Of a stretch of 64,000 nt of DNA, positions 57,207-64,000 are shown one piece after another; positions within the stretch are counted from its first letter, which is position 1; each line of letters opens with the position of its first letter. The DNA lies in contig JAFTFT010000027.1 of NCBI GenBank assembly GCA_017458335.1, positions 53,826 to 117,825 on the forward strand, written 5' to 3'. Made by a program: the position numbers and the translations under genes. The stretch is from Oscillospiraceae bacterium (GTDB lineage Bacteria > Bacillota > Clostridia > Oscillospirales > Oscillospiraceae). Below the pieces are notes generated by a model, which was given only the letters and a program-made list of their open reading frames with translations, did no database searches and had not been told where the DNA came from.

Positions 57207-58637
57207 TTACGCGAAGAGATCGTCCAGCGTGACCTGAGAATTTATCAGGTTACTGTACTGATTCTGCCTGAGACCGTAAGTGGTGATCATGGTCGTCTGG
57301 ATCGTCTTTTTTGTCTTTGTCGTGCTGAGAAACGCGTGGATCTTATTGCGCAGATTCCGGTCATAGTCCTTATCAATCGCGTATTCCTGTGTTGAAAACT
57401 TGATTTCACAGAGGTTGATGACATGATCGCTTCGATCAATCAGAAGATCGATCTGCGCACCGCTGTGCTCTTCGCTCTCCCGGACAAACCACGAGGATTC
57501 CTCCGCCAGAACACCCAGGATGCCGAGTTTCCGTTTGATCTGGGGAATGTGATCCTTGCAGACCTGCTCAAAGGTGAGACCGGCCCAGGCGTACTTTGCC
57601 GGACTTCCGTAGGTATGGCTCCAGAAGTGTTCATCCCGGCCGTGATCGTCCCGAAGAAAGCGAAAATAGAACCAGGTGTAATAATCGCACAGCTGATAAA
57701 GGGTCTGTCCTCTCTTTTTCCCGAAGAAGGAATACGCGCGGACAAAGTCACTGTGAACGAGATCAGACAGCATTTTGCTCAGAGCTCCGTTTTCCGCGAT
57801 TCCGGCTCTGTCCGCGATTTCGGAGCGGGTCAGGCCCATTCGCTTTGCCGTCAGGGCTTCCACAATCCGGATATATTTCTCACTGTTGCTGAACAGCGTA
57901 CGGTAGAGGTGATTGAATTCATTCCAGAGCTCGGCGCGTTTTCGGAAGAAAAGCATGTCGATGTTTTCATTCAGAGTCTTTTCACCGGTCAGAAGGCTGA
58001 GATAAAAGGGAATACCGCCGAGAATCATGTAGCACTCCGCAATGTCATATCTGGACCACCGGATTCCACGGGAGGCGAGGTAAGCTTCCGTTTCGCGCAG
58101 GGTGAACGGGCGCAGGAAAATGCTGCAGGTCTGGCGATTGAACAGCCCACCTTTGTTCTCGGCAATGTTCTCAATCATCCAGGAGGTCGCGGAGCCGCAG
58201 ACGACGAAAACCAGATTGTGCACCGCACAGCCGTAATCATTCCAGAAATGCTCAAACGCGGGCAGAAAACCGGACTGCGGCGTATCCAGCCAGGGGAGCT
58301 CGTCAAAGAAGACCACATGCTTTTCGTCCGGCGGAAGGTCCGACAGATACTCCCGCAGCATGCGAAAGGCGGAAATCCAGTCGGACGGAGTTTCAACAGG
58401 GCGCTTCAGATGGGCGGACAGCTCCTCCGTAAAATTACGCAGCTGAACTTCACGGGACGCCTGCCAGGCGCCGGTCATCTTGAAGTCGAATCTTCCGTCG
58501 AAGAACTCGTTGATCAGAAAGGTCTTTCCAATCCTTCGGCGACCGTAGAGAATCACCAGCTGGGCATCGGTTTCATTCAGACACCGGTTCAGCCGGCGGA
58601 TTTCTTCTGACCGGGCAATGATGCGATCCTGTGACAT
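57207..58637 (-). CDS. Archaeal-type ATPase with DUF234-like nuclease end
   Basis: A 476-residue protein. The AAA part (residues about 10-220) has Walker A YGRRRIGKT, Walker B HVVFFDELPWLDTP and VVCGSATSWM. A winged-helix-like middle (GLTRSEIADRAGI, LSKMLSDLVHSDFV) is followed by a C-terminal region with YAWAGLTFEQVCKDH, SGAQIDLLIDRSDHVINLCEIKFS, where Asp and Glu-x-Lys look like PD-(D/E)XK nuclease residues. The family is frequent and often multi-copy; role unknown. It is the second such ATPase in the fibre island, convergent with sipW. Confidence 0.9.
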   Translation of the reverse strand: MSQDRIIARSEEIRRLNRCLNETDAQLVILYGRRRIGKTFLINEFFDGRFDFKMTGAWQASREVQLRNFTEELSAHLKRPVETPSDWISAFRMLREYLSDLPPDEKHVVFFDELPWLDTPQSGFLPAFEHFWNDYGCAVHNLVFVVCGSATSWMIENIAENKGGLFNRQTCSIFLRPFTLRETEAYLASRGIRWSRYDIAECYMILGGIPFYLSLLTGEKTLNENIDMLFFRKRAELWNEFNHLYRTLFSNSEKYIRIVEALTAKRMGLTRSEIADRAGIAENGALSKMLSDLVHSDFVRAYSFFGKKRGQTLYQLCDYYTWFYFRFLRDDHGRDEHFWSHTYGSPAKYAWAGLTFEQVCKDHIPQIKRKLGILGVLAEESSWFVRESEEHSGAQIDLLIDRSDHVINLCEIKFSTQEYAIDKDYDRNLRNKIHAFLSTTKTKKTIQTTMITTYGLRQNQYSNLINSQVTLDDLFA

Positions 58638-58690
58638 GTGAATTCCCTCCCGTTACATGATATGATACAAACTGGGCTTATTTTATCAGC

Positions 58691-58726
58691 AAAAAAGACG
58701 GATGTCAACGTCGACGGCGTCTTTTT
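58691..58726. terminator. Bidirectional terminator-like hairpin
   Basis: AAAAAGACG and CGTCTTTTT form a 9-bp stem in the gap between the divergent ATPase and class B-like sortase genes. Confidence 0.55.
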
Positions 58727-58792
58727 CACGCGGAAAATCCTTGCTTTAGACGAAAGGTTGCAGTCATTTTGTCTTTTTCTCAAAAAATTTCT

Positions 58793-58833
58793 GAGTTTTA
58801 GACGAAAAAGGTAGTCGATTCCGTCTAAAACTC
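58793..58833. repeat. 12-bp inverted repeat in the ATPase/sortase divergent gap
   Basis: GAGTTTTAGACG (58793-58804) and CGTCTAAAACTC (58822-58833) pair perfectly. A half-site TTTAGACGAAA also occurs at 58745, and GTCTTTTTCTC follows it, giving a diverged second copy. It could be an operator of either gene. Confidence 0.65.
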
Positions 58834-58893
58834 TCTTTACGCGGATGGCCGGAGAAGTTCAACTGAGCGAGAGTCGAAATGAAATCCGCACTC

Positions 58894-58922
58894 TTGGCAA
58901 AGCCCGCGGAATGTGGTATTGT
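58894..58922 (+). promoter_or_regulatory. Promoter of the class B-like sortase gene
   Basis: TTGGCA (58894-58899) and TATTGT (58917-58922) are 17 bases apart, 35 bases upstream of ATG 58957. Confidence 0.75.
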
Positions 58923-58956
58923 ACACATATCAAACAACGACACGGAGAAAACGCCT

Positions 58957-59799
58957 ATGTGGAAGAAAATACGAAGAGTCCTGATGATCGTCCTGGCCGC
59001 GGTCTTTCTGTTCTGCGGCGGGACGGTGGCGGTGGTCCAGCACCAGTACAACGTCAGCAAGCGCCTCTACCGCGCGGCCTCCGATACCTTCACGTCCGCG
59101 GCCTCCGCCGAGGAGCTGACCGCGGAACAGACGCCGGCAGCCGCCCCCGCACCGGAGGAGAGCGCACGGCCCTCGCGGCTCAACGACGGGGTCTACCGCC
59201 TGCCGGAGAAGGCGCCGATCAAGGTTGACTTCGCGGCCCTGCAGAAGGTCAACCCCGACGTGGACGGATGGATCTACTGCCCGGGCACGGTGATCGATTA
59301 CCCGGTGATGCACGGCGCGTCCAACGATACCTATCTCCACCACAGCTATGACGGGACCTACAACGCCTCCGGCTCGATCTTTGTAGACGAGCGGAACCAG
59401 CGCTACTTCGCCGACCCGGTGACCATTCTCTACGGGCACCACATGGCAAGCGGGGCAATGTTTGCGACGCTGCAGTGGTGGGGGCTTAAGAGCTACCTTG
59501 ACGAGCACCCGATCATGTGGCTGCTGACGCCGGATCAGGACTATAAGGTCGAACTCTACAGCGCCTATACCACCTCGGCCTACAGCAATACCTATGAGAT
59601 CCCGCTGGCCGGGACGGATCCGTCGAACTATATCTGGATGGCGGAGAACTCCTCCGACTGGCACATCTTTCCCGATCTGGACCCCACCGCGCACTACATC
59701 GTCATGTCCACCTGCGCCTATATCTTTGAAGACGCGCGCTCCGTGCTGCACGGAAAGCTGGCGCCGGTGATGACCGCGGGCGGCGAGCTGATCCGGTAA
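58957..59799 (+). CDS. Class B-like sortase
   Basis: A 280-residue transpeptidase from ATG 58957 (GGAG 12 bases upstream; the frame is open to 58879). A helix at about residues 8-25 is followed by an Ala/Pro/Glu-rich linker and the sortase barrel, beginning VDFAALQKVNPDVDGWIYCPGTVIDYPVM, the class B entry motif. Catalytic residues are His in LYGHHMASGAMF, Cys in VMSTCAY and Arg in EDARSVLHGKL. Class B enzymes usually anchor single proteins, often with NPQTN-like signals, or in Clostridia (S/N)PxTG. No substrate gene is adjacent; it may act on fibre proteins of the island, for example the APKTG protein. Confidence 0.92.
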   Translation: MWKKIRRVLMIVLAAVFLFCGGTVAVVQHQYNVSKRLYRAASDTFTSAASAEELTAEQTPAAAPAPEESARPSRLNDGVYRLPEKAPIKVDFAALQKVNPDVDGWIYCPGTVIDYPVMHGASNDTYLHHSYDGTYNASGSIFVDERNQRYFADPVTILYGHHMASGAMFATLQWWGLKSYLDEHPIMWLLTPDQDYKVELYSAYTTSAYSNTYEIPLAGTDPSNYIWMAENSSDWHIFPDLDPTAHYIVMSTCAYIFEDARSVLHGKLAPVMTAGGELIR

Positions 59800-59911
59800 C
59801 GGAAACGGAGATCACAAACCGGTAAAACAGGCACAAAACCCGGGCAAGGCCACGAAGCCCGCGCAAGGTCCGGACAGGCCGGAAGACAAAACAGAACAAA
59901 CTAAGAGAAAA

Positions 59912-59955
59912 CGCAGCTTCTGTCAGAAGACGACAGAGGCTGCGTTTTTATTTTT
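59912..59955 (+). terminator. Terminator after the class B-like sortase
   Basis: CGCAGC-CTGTC pairs with GACAG-GCTGCG around a 7-base loop, followed by TTTTTATTTTT. The rest of the 234-base gap shows nothing else convincing. Confidence 0.9.
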
Positions 59956-60033
59956 CGCCTTTTTTAACGGTTGCACAATCTGCCACCTTTAAGTCCTACA
60001 GTACGGCCATGATCAGAGAGGGGAGGCGAACAG

Positions 60034-61491
60034 GTGGCTTCAGCGGAGCGTCCGCAGACCGGCGCCGGCGGGATTGCCACGGAAGACGAGGCCTTCCGCT
60101 TCCTGAGCGACGTGATGCGCGGGACGCTCACGGAGCCCGGCGGCAAAGCGGTCACCATCGGGGACCGCCTGAAGGCGTGCAGCGGCCTGATCAAGCTCTT
60201 TGAAACACATGAGGAAGAGAGCGCCGCCGGCGAGCGGGAGCTTGCCCTGGCCGCGGCGGCGGAGCGGATCGGACAGAGCATCGCGCCGGGATTTGCGCCG
60301 GTGCTGGGGGACGTGCTGGTCCACGGACACACGCACTATGACCTGCCGGGCGGGCGCGGCAGCATGAAGAGCAGCTTCGTGTCGCTGACGGTGGTGTATC
60401 TCCTGCTGCTGCGGAAGGAGGCCCACGCCCTGGTTCTGCGCAAGGTGGCCAACACCATGCGGGACTCGGTCTATGCCCAGTATCTCTGGGCGCTGGAACA
60501 GCTGGGCGTGCAGCAGTTCTTCGACTGCCGGCTCAGTCCGATGGAGCTGGTGTTCCGGCCCACGGGACAGAAGATCCTCTTCCGCGGCGCAGACGACCCG
60601 ATGAAGATCAAGTCCATCAAGGTCCCCTTCGGCAGCATCGCGGTGACGCACTTTGAGGAGAAGGATCAGTTCGCCGGACGGGCGGAGATCCGCACGATCC
60701 TCCAGTCGACCATGCGCGGCGGAGAGCGGTTCTGGAACTTTGAGAGCTACAACCCGCCTCTCAGCCGCGACAACTGGGCCAACCTCGATTCCAACCTGGA
60801 GCGGCCGGACCGGCTCTGCCACCGGAGCACCTATCTGGAGGCGCCGAGAGAATGGCTGGGCGAGCAGTTCATCACCGAGGCGGAGAGCCTCCGGGACAGC
60901 GACGAGAGGGCGTATCAGCACGAGTATCTCGGCCTTGCGGTGGGGACCGGCGGAAACGTCTTCGAGCATCTGGAGCTGCGGGAGATCAGCGACGAGGAAA
61001 TCCGGCAGTTCGACCGGATCTATATGGGCGTGGACTGGGGCTTTGCGCCGGATCCCTTCGCCTTTATCCGGCTGCATTATGACGCGGCGCGGGAGACGGT
61101 CTTCCTGATCGACGAGCTCGTTATCCGGCGTCAGACCAACACCGAGACCGCCGGGGAGCTGCTAAGGCGGGGATACCAGGACGGCGTCGTCACCTGTGAC
61201 AGCGCGGAACCCAAGAGCGTGGCGGACTATCGCAGTTTCGGCCTGAACGCGCGGGCGGCGGTCAAGGGGCCGGGCAGCGTGGAATACGGGATGAAGTGGC
61301 TGCAGGGCAGGAAGATCGTCATCGACCGACGCCGCACCCCGGAGGCGTACCGCGAGTTCTGCGGCTACGAATTCGAACGCGACCGGGACGGGAATTTCAT
61401 CTCCGGCTATCCCGACCGCGACAACCACACGATCGACGCGGTACGCTACGCGCTGGAGCGGGTGTACGGGAAGTACCGGAGCAGGGCGTGA
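60034..61491 (+). CDS. terL: Phage terminase large subunit with TerS-like N-terminal remnant
   Basis: A 485-residue packaging motor. GTG 60034 follows GGGGAGG by 7 bases. Residues 16-62 (TEDEAFRFLSDVMRGTL, then IGDRLKACSGLIKLF) look like the C-terminal part of small terminase subunits, not of TerL. From about residue 95 the TerL proper begins: Walker A GGRGSMKSS (106-114), then the Terminase_3 nuclease half with MGVDWGFAPDPFAF, VTCDSAEPKSV and RDNHTIDAVRYALE, which carry the metal-binding acidic residues. No separate small subunit gene lies upstream, so the fusion may replace it or reflect a deletion. First gene of the phage module. Confidence 0.9.
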   Translation: MASAERPQTGAGGIATEDEAFRFLSDVMRGTLTEPGGKAVTIGDRLKACSGLIKLFETHEEESAAGERELALAAAAERIGQSIAPGFAPVLGDVLVHGHTHYDLPGGRGSMKSSFVSLTVVYLLLLRKEAHALVLRKVANTMRDSVYAQYLWALEQLGVQQFFDCRLSPMELVFRPTGQKILFRGADDPMKIKSIKVPFGSIAVTHFEEKDQFAGRAEIRTILQSTMRGGERFWNFESYNPPLSRDNWANLDSNLERPDRLCHRSTYLEAPREWLGEQFITEAESLRDSDERAYQHEYLGLAVGTGGNVFEHLELREISDEEIRQFDRIYMGVDWGFAPDPFAFIRLHYDAARETVFLIDELVIRRQTNTETAGELLRRGYQDGVVTCDSAEPKSVADYRSFGLNARAAVKGPGSVEYGMKWLQGRKIVIDRRRTPEAYREFCGYEFERDRDGNFISGYPDRDNHTIDAVRYALERVYGKYRSRA

Positions 61492-61492
61492 C

Positions 61493-61600
61493 GTCCTCAC
61501 AAGCTCCGGATCGTCTCGCTTCCGGCAGGCATGCCGAAAGCTCGCTCCCTCCGCTGCTCGTCCTTTTCAAATCGAAGCCGCTTTGCCGGGCTTCGATTTG
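61493..61600 (+). repeat. Structured intergenic element, forward copy
   Basis: The core 61493-61568 matches the reverse complement of 63532-63607 at 64 of 76 positions with no gaps. Differences preserve pairing: the stem CTT-c-CGGCA / TGCCG-a-AAG here is CCT-c-CGTCA / TGACG-a-AGG in the other copy. A perfect 11-bp hairpin AAATCGAAGCC / GGCTTCGATTT follows at 61569-61599. It fills the gap between terminase and portal genes. Confidence 0.85.
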
Positions 61601-61630
61601 AGATTACGAATAAAAAAGAGGTAGAGGCGG

Positions 61631-62947
61631 ATGAGAGAAGAGATTTATCGGAAACTGAATGAACTGGGGTTCCCGAACGGAGGGGACGGCACGACCGAGG
61701 AGCGGCTGAACCTCTGGCGCAGCTGGTATGAGGGCAACGTCAGCCACTTTCACAGTTACCGGGTATACAACGGACAGAAGCGGGTTCTCTGCCGCCGGGC
61801 GGGCCTCGGCATGGCGAAGAAGATCTGCGAGGACTGGGCCAATCTCCTGATGAACGAACGGGTGCGCATCCGCCTGGAGGGAGAGCGGGAGCAGCGCTTC
61901 ATCGACGGCGTTCTGCGGGACAACCGCTTCTTCCTGATGGCCAACCGCCTGCAGGAGCAGAAGGCCGCCCTGGGAACGGCGGCCTATGTGCCCCGCGTGA
62001 CGGACGGGCGGATCCGGATTGACTTTCCCTCGGCGGAGGGGATCCTGCCGCTGAGCTGGGAAAACGGACACGTGACGGACTGCGCCTTCGCAAGCGGGCG
62101 GAGGCAGGGCGACCGGGAACTGCTGTATCTTCAGGTGCACCACCGGGCGGGAGAAAGGTATCGCATCGAGAATCTTCTCTTCGAAACGGACGGGGAGCGG
62201 CTGGAGCGGGTGAACCTTACGGAGGCGCCGGGTTTCAGCGGAATCCCGGAGACCGTGGACAGCGGCCGGGCGGAACGGGGTTTTGTCCTGGACCGGATGA
62301 ACATCGTGAACAACCTGGATCCCGCGTCCCCGATGGGCCTGTCGGTGTTCGCCAACGCGCTGGACCAGCTGCGCGGGGCGGACGTGGCCTATGACAGCTA
62401 TGTCAACGAGTTCATTCTCGGGAAGAAGCGGATCATGGTCAAGCCGGAGGCGACGAAGGACTTCGACGGGGCGCCGCTCTTCGACGCCGACGAACTGGCC
62501 TTCTACATTCTGCCGGAGGATTCCGGGAACGAGAGCATCATCAAGGAGATCGACATGACGCTCCGTACGGCGGAGCACCATGAGGGCATCCAGGATATGC
62601 TGAACCTCCTGGGACTCAAGTGCGGCCTCGGGGAACAGCACTACCGCTTTGAAAAGGGAAGCGTCCTCACGGCGACGCAGGTGATCAGCGAGAACAGCGT
62701 CCTGTACCGGAATGTCCGGCGCCACGAGCTGGTCCTGGAAGCGGCCCTGAAAGAGCTGACCGGCATCCTGCTGAGACTGGGGAACGACCACTTTTCTCTC
62801 GGCCTGCGGGAGGACGCGGAGGTCACGGTCGACTTCGACGACAGCATCATTGAGGACAAGAGCCGCGACTTTGAGCGCGACTGCAGAATGCTGGAGCTGG
62901 GGGTGATCGGAAAGGAGGAATTTCGGGAACGGTGGAAACGGAAATGA
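61631..62947 (+). CDS. Phage portal protein (SPP1 gp6-like)
   Basis: A 438-residue portal subunit, forming the dodecameric ring at the capsid vertex through which DNA passes. The N-terminal WRSWYEGNVSHFHSYRVYNGQKR, then LGMAKKICEDWANLLMNERVRI is typical of SPP1/gp6-type portals. Later landmarks are LGTAAYVPRV, MNIVNNLDPASPMGLSVFANALDQLRGADVAYDS and LTATQVISENS. Length is usual. It begins 31 bases after the structured element; AGAGGTAGAGGCGG precedes the ATG. Confidence 0.88.
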   Translation: MREEIYRKLNELGFPNGGDGTTEERLNLWRSWYEGNVSHFHSYRVYNGQKRVLCRRAGLGMAKKICEDWANLLMNERVRIRLEGEREQRFIDGVLRDNRFFLMANRLQEQKAALGTAAYVPRVTDGRIRIDFPSAEGILPLSWENGHVTDCAFASGRRQGDRELLYLQVHHRAGERYRIENLLFETDGERLERVNLTEAPGFSGIPETVDSGRAERGFVLDRMNIVNNLDPASPMGLSVFANALDQLRGADVAYDSYVNEFILGKKRIMVKPEATKDFDGAPLFDADELAFYILPEDSGNESIIKEIDMTLRTAEHHEGIQDMLNLLGLKCGLGEQHYRFEKGSVLTATQVISENSVLYRNVRRHELVLEAALKELTGILLRLGNDHFSLGLREDAEVTVDFDDSIIEDKSRDFERDCRMLELGVIGKEEFRERWKRK

Positions 62948-62995
62948 TAAATGTTAAATGTTAAATGAGACCACGAAGCAGAAGGGAGGAAAACG

Positions 62996-63442
62996 ATGAA
63001 TACAGAGACGGATGAGATTGTGAGAACGGAAGAAGCCGGCGGAGCGGAGAGCGGGACCACGGAAATCGAAGCCGTGGGCGGGACGGAGCAGAACGGAAAC
63101 AGTCCGGAAGACAGCGCCGCTTCCGCCGTCGACGGAAACGCGGCCGCGGAGCTCCGGGCGGCGCTCAGCCGGGCGGAGGAGCGGGTGACCCAGCTGGAGA
63201 GAGAAAGAGCCCTGCTCTCGCAGGGCGTACCGGAGGAGGATCTGGACTACTACATGTTCAAGATCGGAAAACTCGTGACCGGGGAGAAGGACTTCAACAC
63301 GGCGGCGAAGGAGTTCCTGAAGCAGCACGGAGCGGTGCACCGGGCGCCCGCGCCGCGCAGCACCGGCGCGAGCCTGGCCGGCCGGGCGTCATGCCCCCGA
63401 AGCACCAACGACACCATGAACCGCATTCTGCGCGGGGTGTAA
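62996..63442 (+). CDS. Probable phage scaffold protein, short
   Basis: A 148-residue protein between portal and capsid genes, the normal place of a scaffold. The first 60 residues are acidic and low in complexity (EEAGGAESGTTEIEAVGG). Residues about 60-90 form a helix (ELRAALSRAEERVTQLERERALL), then GVPEEDLDYYMFKIGKLVTGEKDFNTAAKEFLKQ, similar to the end of other phage scaffold-type proteins. The end has an Arg/Ser-rich segment with the final RGRASCPRSTNDTMNRILRGV-like pattern of capsid-binding tails. GGGAGG precedes ATG 62996. Shorter than most scaffolds. Confidence 0.7.
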   Translation: MNTETDEIVRTEEAGGAESGTTEIEAVGGTEQNGNSPEDSAASAVDGNAAAELRAALSRAEERVTQLERERALLSQGVPEEDLDYYMFKIGKLVTGEKDFNTAAKEFLKQHGAVHRAPAPRSTGASLAGRASCPRSTNDTMNRILRGV

Positions 63443-63499
63443 CCAACCAAAAAAGAATAGCTGCGCGAAATCTATATTTATTAGCGTCATTCCTGAAAT

Positions 63500-63607
63500 C
63501 GTGGAAGAGCCCAGCGCAGCGGGTCTTTCACGAAAAGGACGAGCAGCGTAGTGACCGAGCCTTCGTCACGCTTGACGGAGGCGAGCGGATACGGAGCTTG
63601 TGAGGAC
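63500..63607 (-). repeat. Structured intergenic element, reverse copy
   Basis: Inverted partner of the element at 61493-61600. The core is 63532-63607 and its associated hairpin lies at 63500-63532 (CGTG, AAGA, CCC paired with GGG, TCTT, CACG). It fills the gap between scaffold and capsid genes. Confidence 0.85.
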
Positions 63608-63625
63608 GCAGATTGTGAGGAACAC

Positions 63626-64000
63626 ATGGCAATGATTCAGCGAAATGACCTGGCGGGCCTGATCCCCGAACCCGTCAGCCGCGAGATCTTTCAGGGCGTG
63701 GTGGAGCAGAGCGCCGTGCTGAAGGCCGGGCGCAAGCTCCCCAATATGACCAGCAAGACCCAGAGCATCAACGTTCTGGACATGCTGCCCATGGCCTACT
63801 GGGTAGAGGGCGACACCGGCTACAAGGAGACCGCCTCCATGGCCTGGGGCAAGAAGCGCCTCTACGCCGAGGAGCTGGCCGTCATCATCCCCATCCCCGA
63901 GGCGGTGCTGGACGACAGCAACTATGACATCTGGGGCGAGGTAAAGCCCCGCATCGTGGAAGCGATGGGCCGCCGCATCGACGAAGCGATCCTCTTCGGC
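63626..64000 (+). CDS. Phage major capsid protein (HK97-type), partial
   Basis: ATG 63626 after GAGG opens a frame running off the window (125 codons). It encodes AMIQRNDLAGLIPEPVSREIF, VVEQSAVLKAGRKLPNMTSKTQSINVLD, and AYWVEGDTGYKETASM, the standard N-arm and early fold of HK97-type capsid proteins without a long delta domain, matching a separate scaffold gene upstream. Continuation right of the window should show tail genes if the module is intact. Confidence 0.9.
   Translation, partial: MAMIQRNDLAGLIPEPVSREIFQGVVEQSAVLKAGRKLPNMTSKTQSINVLDMLPMAYWVEGDTGYKETASMAWGKKRLYAEELAVIIPIPEAVLDDSNYDIWGEVKPRIVEAMGRRIDEAILFG

Noticed and set aside
60009-60203. Separate small gene before the terminase (a missing TerS)
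   Set aside because: The frame overlaps the terminase start in another register, is Arg/Gly-rich and has no ribosome binding site of its own.
61491-63607. Insertion sequence around the portal gene
   Set aside because: The inverted copies enclose normal phage structural genes and no transposase, so an IS is not supported; they are reported as structured elements.

Overview
The window comes from a Gram-positive, GC-rich (about 58-65% in its core) member of the Clostridia, most likely a gut Oscillospiraceae-type bacterium. Supporting signs are sortases with LPxTG-type substrates, a guanine riboswitch ahead of a nucleoside importer, CsoR and DUF1292 proteins, a probable 6S RNA and strong AGGAGG-type ribosome binding sites. 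No taxonomic marker such as rRNA is present, so this is an inference.

Layout. 1-3040: AT-rich end of an integrated element (tyrosine integrase, small unknown proteins) abutting a tRNA-Pro(GGG) gene. 3200-10740: cell-envelope and regulatory genes (Pro-Thr repeat membrane protein, secreted protein, GH25 lysozyme, THEP1-like NTPase with a His-rich CsoR repressor, 6S RNA, DUF1292, solitary solute-binding lipoprotein). 10900-16600: five-gene ABC importer operon with a DUF3798 binding protein. 16850-18900: two-component system. 19050-25830: envelope operon (PepSY protein, lipoprotein, FHA-SEDS fusion, transpeptidase, ABC-F ATPase, DUF218 protein). 26040-31380: nucleoside-type ABC importer (BMP family) behind a guanine riboswitch and intrinsic terminator. 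31600-35840: NAD synthase, domain-permuted GH3 glycosidase and dCMP deaminase.

36000-59800 is a surface-fibre island: a coiled-coil protein, two tandem type I signal peptidases, a 2671-residue LPxTG adhesin, transposon debris around a decayed LPxTG tail, a mobile-looking ATPase between 50-bp direct repeats, a class C-like sortase with a long cytoplasmic repeat tail, a pilin-like protein, two SipW-type (TasA/CalY-like) proteins, an APKTG-tailed protein, a C-terminally anchored protein and a SipW-type (ER-type) signal peptidase. A DUF234-type ATPase and a class B-like sortase follow. Sortase, LPxTG-like substrates, SipW and SipW-type substrates together suggest one secreted fibre system. Base composition switches sharply inside several of these genes while their ends stay GC-rich, as expected from cassette exchange by recombination.

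59960-64000 is the start of a phage structural module (terminase with an apparent TerS remnant at its N terminus, portal, scaffold-like protein, capsid running off the window). Two inverted copies of a structured intergenic element with compensatory base changes flank the portal-scaffold pair.
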